NCBI RefSeq assembly: GCF_023721835.1
Contig: NZ_JAMKFE010000004.1
Location: forward strand, 358,514 to 422,513
Direction of reading: 5' to 3'
Origin: Caldimonas mangrovi
GTDB taxonomy: Bacteria > Pseudomonadota > Gammaproteobacteria > Burkholderiales > Burkholderiaceae_C
Length of the DNA: 64,000 nt
Positions 32,194 to 40,364 of the stretch are shown piece after piece. A program made the translations under genes and the position numbers. Every line of letters begins with the position of its first letter. Position 1 is the stretch's first letter. The notes beneath the pieces are model-generated. The model did no database searches. It saw nothing but the letters and a program-made list of their open reading frames with translations, and was not told the DNA's origin.

Positions 32194-32442
32194 ATGGAGA
32201 GCTACATCAGCACCTCGATACAAACTGGCAAGTACTTGATTTCACCGCTGTCGCGTCGATTGCACGACGGCAGCTACGCTGCGTCGGTCTCGATCCGCAG
32301 CGGCACAGGCAGCGCCACGCACGACCGCGTGCTGCGTCTCGTTCCGGTGTTCGACTCACAGCAAGCCGCCCTCCGCTATGCGACCCAAGAAGGTCTGAGC
32401 TGGATCGGCGCGGCGCGTGTTCCCCCATCTTCATTGATCTAA
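32194..32442 (+). CDS. Conserved hypothetical protein between csp and infA
   Basis: An 82-residue soluble protein (YLISPLSRRLHDGSYAASVS, then LRLVPVFDSQQAALRYATQEG and a final SWIGA). The pattern is that of a small conserved family I associate with csp genes in betaproteobacteria; its function is unknown. ATG 32194 was chosen as the start because upstream in-frame sequence back to 32095 is low-complexity and overlaps the hairpins. The 12-base gap to infA suggests one transcript. Confidence 0.72.
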   Translation: MESYISTSIQTGKYLISPLSRRLHDGSYAASVSIRSGTGSATHDRVLRLVPVFDSQQAALRYATQEGLSWIGAARVPPSSLI

Positions 32443-32454
32443 GGAGAGACTGGC

Positions 32455-32685
32455 ATGGCCAAGGAAGAACTCATCGAGATGAACGGCGTGGTCAACGAAA
32501 TCCTGCCCGATTCACGCTATCGGGTCACGCTCGACAACGGCCACCAACTGGTTGCCTACACGTCGGGCAAGATGCGCAAGCACCACATCCGCATCCTCGC
32601 GGGCGACGCGGTGTCGCTCGAACTCTCGCCCTATGACCTGAGCAAGGGCCGCATCACCTTCCGTCACCTGCAACGTCGCAACTGA
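32455..32685 (+). CDS. infA: Translation initiation factor IF-1 (accessory copy)
   Basis: A 76-residue S1/OB-fold protein: [20 protein letters not shown], then [20 protein letters not shown] and a C-terminal GRITFRH. It matches IF-1 over its whole length. AAGGAG lies 10 bases before the ATG. The main infA normally sits in the spc ribosomal operon near rpsM, and no ribosomal genes are here, so this is probably a second, cold-inducible copy. That is inferred from its place behind csp. Confidence 0.93.
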   Translation: MAKEELIEMNGVVNEILPDSRYRVTLDNGHQLVAYTSGKMRKHHIRILAGDAVSLELSPYDLSKGRITFRHLQRRN

Positions 32686-32706
32686 CGTGCTGCGCTCGCC
32701 GCAGGC

Positions 32707-32737
32707 TTGAGTCTGACGTAACGTCAGACTTCACACT
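32707..32737 (+). promoter_or_regulatory. MerR-type promoter with palindromic operator
   Basis: A -35 TTGAGT (32707-32712) and a -10 CACACT (32732-32737) are separated by 19 bases, the over-long spacer typical of MerR-activated promoters. Within it lies a perfect dyad at 32710-32730: AGTCTGACGT, one base, ACGTCAGACT. It sits directly upstream of the MerR-family gene and so is probably autoregulated. Confidence 0.75.
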
Positions 32738-32762
32738 GGAAGGCTGACTTCCGGAGAGCGCC

Positions 32763-33779
32763 TTGCTCAGAATCGGCGAACTCGCCCGGCACGCCGGGCT
32801 CACGGTGCGCACGCTGCACCACTACGACGCCATCGGCTTGCTCAAGCCGTCGGCACGCTCCGAGGGCGGCTACCGCCTGTACACGCAGGCCGAGATCGCG
32901 CGGCTGCACGGCATCCAGGCGCTGCGCCACCTGGGGCTGTCGCTCGACGAGATCCGCGGCCTGCTCGACGAGGGCGGGCGCGCCACGCTGCCGGCCATCG
33001 TCGAGCAGCAGATCCGCTCGCTGGACCGCCAGATCGAGCAGGCCACGCAGCTGCGGCGGCTGCTGGCGTTGCTGCAGGACAAGTTCGCAGCCGGCGAGCA
33101 GCCCGACACGGGCGACTGGCTCGCGACGCTGCGTTCCATGACCACCTGCGACAAGTACTTCAGCCCGGACGAACTGAAGCTCATCTTCGGCAACTGGTCC
33201 CGGGTGGCCGAGGACTTCGCCGAATTGATGGCCGACATCTGCCGCTCGATGGAGCAGGGCGTGGTGGCCGACAGTCTGGCGGTCCAGCCGCTCGCGCACC
33301 GCTGGATGATGCTGATGAGCACCTGGCTCGGTGGTGACCTCGACCTGATGCAGCGCTGGGGCGAGATGTACAAGCGCGAGCACGCCACGCACAACAGCAG
33401 CGGGCCGTCGCTGGCCATGGTGCGATACATCGAGGGGCCCATCGACCAGCGCCTGCAGGCCTTGCGGCGCCACCTGACCTGGGACGAGCTACGGCGTCTC
33501 AAGCCGGTGCCGCAACACGAGTGGACTGCGCTGGAGGCGGCCGTGCGCGACGCGATGCAGCACGCCGTCGCGTCTTCCAGCGAGGCCGCGCAGACCCTGC
33601 ATCTTCGCTGCGTCGGCCTGTACGACCGCATGGCCGACCGCGACGAAGCGCTGCGTGCCCGGCTGCTGGCCGCCTATGCGGCCGAGCCGGTCCTGGCGGC
33701 CGGCACGCCGCTGCCCGCCGATGTGCAGGCCTATCTGCACGCCGCTGCGCACCAGCTGCTTGACCCTCTCGTAGCGTGA
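32763..33779 (+). CDS. MerR family transcriptional regulator with TipAS-like effector domain
   Basis: A 338-residue regulator starting at TTG with GGAGAG upstream. The N-terminal winged helix is clear (RIGELARHAGLTVRTLHHYD at 3-22, then YRLYTQAEIARLHGIQALR), followed by a coiled coil and a large helical C-terminal domain of about 200 residues resembling the TipAS/antibiotic-recognition type. It probably binds the dyad at 32710-32730 and controls itself and the MFS exporter 43 bases downstream when a drug-like ligand binds. The ligand is unknown. Confidence 0.9.
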   Translation: MLRIGELARHAGLTVRTLHHYDAIGLLKPSARSEGGYRLYTQAEIARLHGIQALRHLGLSLDEIRGLLDEGGRATLPAIVEQQIRSLDRQIEQATQLRRLLALLQDKFAAGEQPDTGDWLATLRSMTTCDKYFSPDELKLIFGNWSRVAEDFAELMADICRSMEQGVVADSLAVQPLAHRWMMLMSTWLGGDLDLMQRWGEMYKREHATHNSSGPSLAMVRYIEGPIDQRLQALRRHLTWDELRRLKPVPQHEWTALEAAVRDAMQHAVASSSEAAQTLHLRCVGLYDRMADRDEALRARLLAAYAAEPVLAAGTPLPADVQAYLHAAAHQLLDPLVA

Positions 33780-33822
33780 GGCAGCAGACTCCTTGCCTGA
33801 TCGAAAGGGAAGGAGCTTTTCC

Positions 33823-35133
33823 ATGACTCGAACCACCCCACCGGACGGCGACCGAGCCGCGCTGTTCCGCGACCGCAATTTTCTGTGGCTGCTGGCCGGC
33901 GGCGCGATCTCGATGCTGGGCGACCAGTTCACGCTGATCGCATTGCCCTGGCTGGTGCTGCAGATGACCGGCGATCCGCTCGCACTGGGCCTCGTGCTCG
34001 GGCTGGCGAGCCTGCCGCGCGCACTGCTGATGCTGGTCGGCGGCGCGCTGGTCGACCGCTATGCGCCCAAGCGCGTGATGATGTGGACCAAGCACGCCAG
34101 CAGCGCCGCGCTGCTGCTGCTGGCGGTCCTGCTCGCCACGGGGCAGGCGACGCTGTGGACGATCGGCGCACTGGCCTTCGTGCTGGGCCTCGCGATGGCG
34201 TTCAGCATCCCGGCCGGCACGTCGATGCTGCCGCACGTCGTGGCCGCTCGGCACCTGCCGGCTGCCAACGGCGTGATGCTGGGCCTGCGGCAGATGTCTT
34301 TCTTCGTGGGGCCGCTGCTGGCCGGCGGGGTGATCGTCTGGTTCGGGCAGGGCGCATCGGAAGCGGCGATGGACACGCACGGACTGAGTGCAGCCTTTTT
34401 GTTCGATGCATTCAGCTTCGCGCTGTCGGCCTGGACGCTGTCGAAGGTGCGCCTGCTCGGGCAGACGGCAGCGGTCACCGGCGGCCACCCGGCCGTGTGG
34501 TCGTCGGTGATGCAGGGTTTGCGCTGGTGCTGGCAGGACCGCGACCTGCGCACCTGCTTCCTGTACTGGGCCGCGATCTCGCTGCTGATCACCGGGCCGC
34601 TGCAGATCGCGTTGCCGGTGCTGGCTCGCGAGCTGCCAGCGCCGGGGGCAGCTGCGTTCGGCCTGTTGATGGGCGCGCACGGGGCCGGCACGTTGCTGGG
34701 CATGGTGTTCGCGGGTGCGCGGCCGACCGCCCGCGTGCGCAACCTCGGCACGACGCTGCTGCTGGTCGACGCCTCGATCGGCGTGCTGGTGATGCCGCTC
34801 GGCCACATCGCCGCGCTGTGGCAGGGGCTTGCGTTGCTGATGCTCATCGGGCTGCTCGGCGGCTTCGTGCAGGTGGCGGTGTTCACGTGGATCCAGCGCC
34901 GGGTGCCGGCCGCCTACCTCGGGCGGACGATGAGCATCTTCATGTTCATCTTCATGGGGCTGGCGCCGGTGTCGGCCTCGGTGACGGGCTGGGTGATGCG
35001 GGAGGTCACGACGGCGCAATTGTTCCTCGCGTGCGGGGGGCTGATGCTGGCGGTGGTGGCGGCGGCGCTGCTGTCGTCGCGCATGCGGCATATCGCCGAC
35101 GGGCCCGGTGCCACGGCGGCTGCCGGCCGTTGA
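33823..35133 (+). CDS. MFS transporter, likely drug efflux
   Basis: A 436-residue major facilitator with about 12 membrane spans, MFS_3/EntS-like in style: FLWLLAGGAISMLGDQF at the start and LVDRYAPKRVMMW as the loop 2-3 signature. AAGGAG lies eight bases upstream of the ATG, which favours this start over one 30 bases earlier. It follows the MerR regulator in the same direction, the common regulator-exporter arrangement. Substrate unknown; it should act in the inner membrane with proton antiport. Confidence 0.88.
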   Translation: MTRTTPPDGDRAALFRDRNFLWLLAGGAISMLGDQFTLIALPWLVLQMTGDPLALGLVLGLASLPRALLMLVGGALVDRYAPKRVMMWTKHASSAALLLLAVLLATGQATLWTIGALAFVLGLAMAFSIPAGTSMLPHVVAARHLPAANGVMLGLRQMSFFVGPLLAGGVIVWFGQGASEAAMDTHGLSAAFLFDAFSFALSAWTLSKVRLLGQTAAVTGGHPAVWSSVMQGLRWCWQDRDLRTCFLYWAAISLLITGPLQIALPVLARELPAPGAAAFGLLMGAHGAGTLLGMVFAGARPTARVRNLGTTLLLVDASIGVLVMPLGHIAALWQGLALLMLIGLLGGFVQVAVFTWIQRRVPAAYLGRTMSIFMFIFMGLAPVSASVTGWVMREVTTAQLFLACGGLMLAVVAAALLSSRMRHIADGPGATAAAGR

Positions 35134-35210
35134 GCGCCGCCGAGCGCAGGGCGCGCCGGCGCCCCGACGCACTACCATGCGCCCATCCCCGAGACTGTGC
35201 TTCTTCCACC

Positions 35211-36146
35211 ATGAACCGACCGCTGCTGCTCGCGCTCGTCCACCTGTCCGAGGCTCATCGCGAGCTGATCTCCAGAGACTACGAACTGCTGTATGCGCCG
35301 AGTGCCGCCGAGCGTGAATCGCAGGTGCGCGAGCGCGGCGGCGAGGTCCGCGTCGTGCTGACCAACGGCACCACGGGCCTCACCGCGGCCGAGATCGACG
35401 CGATGCCGCGGCTCACGCTCGCCAGCGCCCTGGGCGCCGGCTACGAGAACCTGGCGCTGGACGCGGCACGCCAGCGTGGCATCGCGGCCAGCAACGGTGC
35501 CGGCTCCAACGACGACTGCGTCGCCGACCATGCCTGGGCGCTGTTGCTGGCTGTGGTGCGCGCCATTCCGGCCCAGGACCGCGCCTGCCGCGACGGCCTC
35601 TGGCGCGACAGGCTGCCGCTGCGCCCGCACCTCGCGGGCAAGCGCCTGGGCGTGCTCGGGCTGGGCACCATCGGCCGCAAGATCGCGCGGCGGGGGCTGG
35701 CGTTCGAGATGCAGGTGGGTTACCACAATCGCTCGCGCCGCAACGACGCCGAGCATGCGTACTTCGACAGCGTCGGCGCACTCGCCGAGTGGTGCGACTG
35801 CCTGGTCGTCGCGACGCCGGGCGGTGCCGGCACCCGCCATCTGGTCGACGCGCAGGTGCTGGAACGCCTGGGGCCGCATGGCTATCTCGTCAACATCGCG
35901 CGCGGCAGCGTGGTCGACACCGCGGCGCTGGCCCAGGCGCTGCGCGAGGGGCGCGTCGCAGGCGCCGCACTCGACGTGTACGAGAGCGAGCCGCAGCCGC
36001 CGCTGGAACTGCTCGACTTGCCCGGCGTGGTGCTGACACCGCACGTGGCGGGCTGGTCGCCCGAGGCGATCGATGCGTCGGTGAGCTTGTTCCTCGAGAA
36101 CGCTCGCCGGCATTTCGCCGGCGAGCCCCTGCTGACGCCGATCTGA
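35211..36146 (+). CDS. D-isomer-specific 2-hydroxyacid dehydrogenase
   Basis: A 311-residue dehydrogenase. The NAD(P)-binding fold is GVLGLGTIGRKIARRG near 147, and catalytic residues are in place: Arg in NIARGSVVDT, Glu in DVYESEP and His in TPHVAGW. Length and motifs fit the GhrB/hydroxypyruvate or glyoxylate reductase group. The upstream MFS ends 77 bases earlier and may or may not be co-transcribed. The exact 2-oxoacid substrate cannot be set from sequence alone. Confidence 0.9.
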   Translation: MNRPLLLALVHLSEAHRELISRDYELLYAPSAAERESQVRERGGEVRVVLTNGTTGLTAAEIDAMPRLTLASALGAGYENLALDAARQRGIAASNGAGSNDDCVADHAWALLLAVVRAIPAQDRACRDGLWRDRLPLRPHLAGKRLGVLGLGTIGRKIARRGLAFEMQVGYHNRSRRNDAEHAYFDSVGALAEWCDCLVVATPGGAGTRHLVDAQVLERLGPHGYLVNIARGSVVDTAALAQALREGRVAGAALDVYESEPQPPLELLDLPGVVLTPHVAGWSPEAIDASVSLFLENARRHFAGEPLLTPI

Positions 36147-36151
36147 TCGCG

Positions 36152-37726
36152 CTACCAGCGGCAGCCGTCGCCCTTCAGCGTGTCGTTTGCGAGCGGCACC
36201 ACGGCGAGCAGGCCGCGGTCGCGATAGGCCGTCCGGCAATCGGGCTGCGCGGCCTTCTCCATGTCTTCGGCGAGCTTGGGCTTGCGCACGGGCGGCGGCG
36301 GCATCAGTGACAGCGCGCCGCGTGAGCCGCGGTTCATCGTCGGTCCATAGCGCGGGCCGGTCACCTCGAGATTGAGCGGGGCCGGCGCGGGTGCTGCGCC
36401 GGTGGCCGGTGCGCCCGTAGCGGCATCGGCCGCAGCAGGCCCAGGGCGAGCTGTCGGTGTTGTCGCGCCGTCGGCCGGGGCGGAGGGCGCCGCCGACGGG
36501 GGGGCCGCGGGCGCAGGGCGCGGGGCCGTCTGCGGGGCATCGACCGGCTCAGGGGCGCGCGGCGCGGGCGTGACGGGCGCGGGCGCCGGCGCTACTGCAG
36601 CGGGCGCCGGCTCTGCGGATGGTGCCACCGGTGTCGGCACAGGGGGCGCCGGCTCCACCACCGCCGGCGGTGCTGGCGGGACGACTCGCGCGGGCTCGGG
36701 AGCCGGCAGGGGCGCCGGCACGACGGGCGCCGGCTGCGATGCGGCCGGCTCCGGCGGGCGCACGGCTTCCTCGACGGGCAGGGGGGGAGGCGGCAGCGGT
36801 GCCGGTGTGGCGGGCTCGACCGGCTCTGGCACGGCGGACGGCTCCACTGGCAGCGGTGCCGGCGCGGGGGCAGACGCCGGCACGTCAGGCGTGGGGGCCC
36901 CTGACGGCGGCACGGGCACCGGTGCGGGCGGCGGCATCGTGGGCAGCGGCGACGGCTCACTCTCGGTTTTCGGCGGCGCGTCTCTGAGCAGTGGCTGCGG
37001 CTCTGGTTCGATGGGGCGCACGGGCGCCGGCGCAGGCTCGCGCGGTGCCGGGTCCGGAGGCGGGGACGTGGCGCGCTCGGGTGGCGCCGGCTCCAGAGGA
37101 GCGGCGTCGCGGGGGACCGGTTCCAGGGGGCGCGCTTCGGTGCGAGGCTCGGGGGCGACGACAGCGGCTGCGGGTGCCTCGACGCGGGGCGTCGGCAACG
37201 GCGCTTTAAGAGGGGCCGGTTCGGCCGGCACCGTCGCTGGCGCGGGAGCCGGTGTGACCGCCGGCGCAGCGGCCGGCCGCGGGGGCGCGGCGTCAGGTAC
37301 TGAGGTCTCGGGTCGGGGCGCGGCCGCCTTGCGCGATGTCGGTGCTTTTTCCGGCGGCGCCGGGCGAGGCAGTGCGGGCTGCCGCGGCCGGCTCGGCGGG
37401 GGTGCGGCGGCCAGGGGCGGTGCACGCTGCAGTTCGACCGTCGCTGTGCCGCGGGCTGGCTCGGTGCGTGCGACAGGGCCTGCAGGCGCTTGCGACCGCC
37501 CGGTGGCCACTGGCGGGGTCGGTGGACCGAGCGGCACATTGCGCCAGCTCACCGTCAGCGCGTCGTTGCTGCGCACGCCGTCCGGCGACCCGCCACCCTG
37601 CACCGTGCCGAACACCAGCACCAGCAGCAGGTGCAGCAGCACCGCCAGCGTCACGCACTGCGTGAGCGAGGTCGGACGGGCGCCGGGCATGTCCCAGCGA
37701 GGCGGGGGAAGGCTGAGCGTGTTCAC
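36152..37726 (-). CDS. Proline/alanine-rich TonB-like envelope protein
   Basis: A 524-residue protein starting at GTG. One membrane span lies near 24-42 (TLAVLLHLLLVLVFG), then over 350 residues of Pro/Ala-rich sequence with repeated PAP, APV and PEP units, and a short conserved C-terminus with KPKLAEDMEKAAQPDCRTAY and KGDGCRW, two Cys that may pair. The architecture is that of TonB/TolA-type periplasm-spanning proteins, but the C-terminal domain is shorter and I do not recognise a TonB fold. A role in linking the inner and outer membranes is inferred. The opposite strand has a long shadow frame caused by composition. Confidence 0.72.
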   Translation of the reverse strand: MNTLSLPPPRWDMPGARPTSLTQCVTLAVLLHLLLVLVFGTVQGGGSPDGVRSNDALTVSWRNVPLGPPTPPVATGRSQAPAGPVARTEPARGTATVELQRAPPLAAAPPPSRPRQPALPRPAPPEKAPTSRKAAAPRPETSVPDAAPPRPAAAPAVTPAPAPATVPAEPAPLKAPLPTPRVEAPAAAVVAPEPRTEARPLEPVPRDAAPLEPAPPERATSPPPDPAPREPAPAPVRPIEPEPQPLLRDAPPKTESEPSPLPTMPPPAPVPVPPSGAPTPDVPASAPAPAPLPVEPSAVPEPVEPATPAPLPPPPLPVEEAVRPPEPAASQPAPVVPAPLPAPEPARVVPPAPPAVVEPAPPVPTPVAPSAEPAPAAVAPAPAPVTPAPRAPEPVDAPQTAPRPAPAAPPSAAPSAPADGATTPTARPGPAAADAATGAPATGAAPAPAPLNLEVTGPRYGPTMNRGSRGALSLMPPPPVRKPKLAEDMEKAAQPDCRTAYRDRGLLAVVPLANDTLKGDGCRW

Positions 37727-37814
37727 ATCGGGGCGCCGGCCATCGGCACGAGGCGCACCTTAGCTCAAGCGGCCACGCCTCGGTATGCGGGCGCACGCGC
37801 GCAGCCTGGCGGTT

Positions 37815-38771
37815 TCATGCGACGGCCGGCTGGCGCCGCACGGCGCCGGGCGGCCGGCCGGTATAGCGCTTGAACGCGCGGCTGAAAGCGGCCTCGGACT
37901 GGTAGCCGAGCCGGGCACCCGTCTCGGCGACACCGGTGGCCGACTCCTTCAGCCAGCTCTCGGCCAGGTGCATGCGCCAGCGCGTCACGTACTGCATGGC
38001 GGGCTCGCCGACGAGTTGCGTGAAGCGCGCCGCGAAGGCCGAGCGCGACATGGCAGCCTCGGCCGCCAGCGACGCCAGCGTCCACGGGTGTGCGGGGTCA
38101 CGGTGGATGCGGACGATCACGCGGCCGAGCTGCCGGTCTTGCAAGGCGCGCAGCCAGCCGGTGTGCGTGGCCGAGCCTTGTTCCAGCCAGGCGCGGATGG
38201 CCTGGATCACCAGAATGTCGGCCAGGCGTGTCATGACGGCTTCGCCTCCGGGCCGCATCTGCTGGGCTTCGGTCGCCATGAAGCGCAGCGTGCTGTACAT
38301 CCATTCGGCCTGCGGCGGGCGCGACGCGTCCACGGCGATCACCGCCGGCAGCATCTGCACCAGATGCCGGGCCGCCGGGTGCTCGAAGCGAACCGCACCG
38401 CAAATCATCTGCACCGCGTCGCCGCCGCCGCCATGGCGCAGTACCTCGTAGCGCTCGCTGGCAATCTCTCGCGGCAGGTCGAACAGGCCCACCGCTGGCG
38501 CCCCGGGCTCGCTGAGCAGGCGGTGCCCATGGCCGTGCGGCACCAGCACCAGGTCGCCGGGCTGCAACTGGCGCATCGGCTCGCCGGGCACCTGCAGCCA
38601 GCAGCGGCCGGCGGTCACGACGTGGAACATCAGGCAGTCCGGCATCGGCGGCAGGTCCACGCCCCAGGGGGCGGTGACCTCGGAGCGGCAATAGAAGGTG
38701 CCGCTCATGCGCAGGAAGTGCAGGGCTTCGCCGAGCGGATCGGCGGTGTCCCAGGGCGGGTTGGGGTTCAT
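37815..38771 (-). CDS. AraC family transcriptional regulator
   Basis: A 318-residue regulator with a cupin-type sensor domain (about 20-190; MFHVVTAGRCWLQVPG, then PGDLVLVPHGHGH) and two C-terminal helix-turn-helix motifs (WTLASLAAEAAMSRSAFAARF; TGARLGYQSEAAFSRAFKR). The cupin_6/AraC type often governs a divergent oxidoreductase. Here the divergent NAD(P)-binding gene begins about 140 bases away, with a palindrome between. It probably senses a small molecule; ligand unknown. Confidence 0.92.
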   Translation of the reverse strand: MNPNPPWDTADPLGEALHFLRMSGTFYCRSEVTAPWGVDLPPMPDCLMFHVVTAGRCWLQVPGEPMRQLQPGDLVLVPHGHGHRLLSEPGAPAVGLFDLPREIASERYEVLRHGGGGDAVQMICGAVRFEHPAARHLVQMLPAVIAVDASRPPQAEWMYSTLRFMATEAQQMRPGGEAVMTRLADILVIQAIRAWLEQGSATHTGWLRALQDRQLGRVIVRIHRDPAHPWTLASLAAEAAMSRSAFAARFTQLVGEPAMQYVTRWRMHLAESWLKESATGVAETGARLGYQSEAAFSRAFKRYTGRPPGAVRRQPAVA

Positions 38772-38798
38772 CCGCAGGATGGTGCTCGCTGAATGACG

Positions 38799-38823
38799 AT
38801 TCGTCCATCAAGTCTGGACGAAT
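38799..38823. promoter_or_regulatory. Perfect inverted repeat between AraC regulator and NAD(P)-binding gene
   Basis: ATTCGTCCA, seven bases, TGGACGAAT: two 9-base arms in the divergent spacer, about 28 bases upstream of the AraC start. It is well placed to be the operator for both genes. AraC proteins more often bind direct repeats, so another regulator could be the reader. Confidence 0.55.
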
Positions 38824-38912
38824 GAGCATGAAATCAGCGATGTTTGCCATTCAAAGTGCTGATCCTGCAAACCATACTGGACTCCATGTCAACCCAACCC
38901 GTGGAGATGAAG

Positions 38913-39590
38913 ATGCAGACGAAACAAGCGACGACGATGAAGGTGCTGGTAATCGGTGCGAGCCGCGGCTCGGGCGCGGCGGCGGTGCAGGCATTGCTGG
39001 CGGCCGGCCATGAAGTGACGGCGTTCTCGCGCCAGAGCGTCGCGTCGCAAGGCGCCTCGCCGCGCCTGAAGGCGGTGGCCGGCGATGCGCTGCAGGCCGG
39101 GGATCTGGACCGGGTGATGCCGGGGCACGATGCGGTCGTCGTCACACTGGGCATCAGCGAAGACGCGCTGAGGGTGCGCCTGCGTGGGCCCCGCGACTCA
39201 CCGTTGGATGTGCGCTCGCGCGGTACGCGCCAGGTGATCGACGCGATGCGCCGGCATGGTGTGCGCCGTCTGGTCGTCCAGACCAGCTTCGGCGTCGGCG
39301 AGACGCGCGACAAGCTGCCGTGGCTCTACCGAATGATGTTTGCGCTGTTGCTCAAGCCGCAGATCGCCGACACCGAGCGGCAGGAGCGGGCGGTGCGCGA
39401 AAGCGGGCTCGACTGGGTGCTGGCGCAGCCGGTGAACCTGACCGACGGCGACGAGGCTGACGCGGTGCTGGCGTCGGCGCAAGGCGACGTGCGCGGCATG
39501 AAGGTGGCGCGCCGGCAGGTGGCGCGCTTCCTGGCACAGGCGGTGGGCGACAGGGCCTGGCTCGGCCGCTCGGTCGCGCTGTCGGCCTGA
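38913..39590 (+). CDS. NAD(P)H-binding SDR-type protein (NmrA/YwnB-like)
   Basis: A 225-residue Rossmann protein: MKVLVIGASRGSGAAAVQAL near the start, GHDAVVVTLG and VVQTSFGVGE later. It resembles atypical short-chain dehydrogenases that bind NAD(P)H and often act as reductases or redox sensors. Several in-frame ATGs precede it (38886, 38907, 38913, 38937); 38913 has GGAG at ideal spacing. The AraC gene upstream and the palindrome between suggest induction by a small molecule. The product is soluble. Confidence 0.83.
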   Translation: MQTKQATTMKVLVIGASRGSGAAAVQALLAAGHEVTAFSRQSVASQGASPRLKAVAGDALQAGDLDRVMPGHDAVVVTLGISEDALRVRLRGPRDSPLDVRSRGTRQVIDAMRRHGVRRLVVQTSFGVGETRDKLPWLYRMMFALLLKPQIADTERQERAVRESGLDWVLAQPVNLTDGDEADAVLASAQGDVRGMKVARRQVARFLAQAVGDRAWLGRSVALSA

Positions 39591-39597
39591 GGCGTCT

Positions 39598-40131
39598 TCA
39601 CTGCCGTTGTTCGGCCACGCGCTTCAGGTTGGCCAGGCCGGCCTCGAAGTCGGGGCCGACCATGCGGTCCATGCTGACGAACACCTGCATCAGCTTCGAC
39701 AGGTACGGCGCCGGCCCGTGCATGGACCAGGTCACCAGGGTGCCGCTGCCGGCCGGCGCAAGCGTGAATTCGGCGGTGTTGTGCGCCTCGAAGGGCTTGA
39801 GGAAATCCAGCTGGATCTGCACGCGCGAGGGCTCGTTCGACTCGACGATCTCCATGCGGCCCTGGCCGACGTCGCTGTTGCCGTCCCAGGCGTAGACCGC
39901 CCCCTTGCCGGCCGGGGCGCCGCTGTGGGTGCGCTGCATCGCCGGGTCCTTCTTCTCCCACGGCGACCAGGCGGTCCAGCGGTGGAAGTCGTTGATGTAG
40001 GGGTGGACCGTGGCCGGGGGCGCGTCGATCGTGGTGCTGCGTTCGATGCGGAAGGTGTCGGGCAGCGTGGCGGCGTAGATCAAAACGCCGATGAACAGGG
40101 CGGCGACGATGCCGGCAAGGGTCTTGAGCAT
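39598..40131 (-). CDS. SRPBCC family protein (polyketide cyclase-like)
   Basis: A 177-residue protein with an N-terminal membrane segment (LAGIVAALFIGVLIYAATL) and a START/SRPBCC domain (about 28-175; ERSTTIDAPPATVHPYINDF, then WTAWSPWEKKDPAM). This kind of protein binds a hydrophobic ligand at the membrane; activity is unknown. It is convergent with the NAD(P)-binding gene, seven bases apart. AGGAG precedes the ATG. Confidence 0.85.
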   Translation of the reverse strand: MLKTLAGIVAALFIGVLIYAATLPDTFRIERSTTIDAPPATVHPYINDFHRWTAWSPWEKKDPAMQRTHSGAPAGKGAVYAWDGNSDVGQGRMEIVESNEPSRVQIQLDFLKPFEAHNTAEFTLAPAGSGTLVTWSMHGPAPYLSKLMQVFVSMDRMVGPDFEAGLANLKRVAEQRQ

Positions 40132-40364
40132 GGGTTCTCCTCCATAGGGGTCACGATAACGGGCGTCGTGAGCTGCGCCACCGGGGCGGTGGCGCAGCCG
40201 ACTCCTGCACGACGAACGGTCGGGGCGGATTTCGACACGCGGCGCGCAGCTTGATCGGCCCGCGACATGGCGTCAAGCGCACGCATGAAGTGCATGCCGT
40301 GCGTCTTCCGCCATGCCGGCGGCGCGACTAGCCTTGCGTCATTGCATGTCAGCCGCTCGTCTCC

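Noticed and set aside
36372..37763. 463-residue Gly/Ser/Ala-rich open frame, plus strand
   Set aside because: Reverse image of the Pro/Ala-rich stalk (Pro codons read as Gly). The minus-strand product has a membrane anchor and a structured tip, so it is the real gene.
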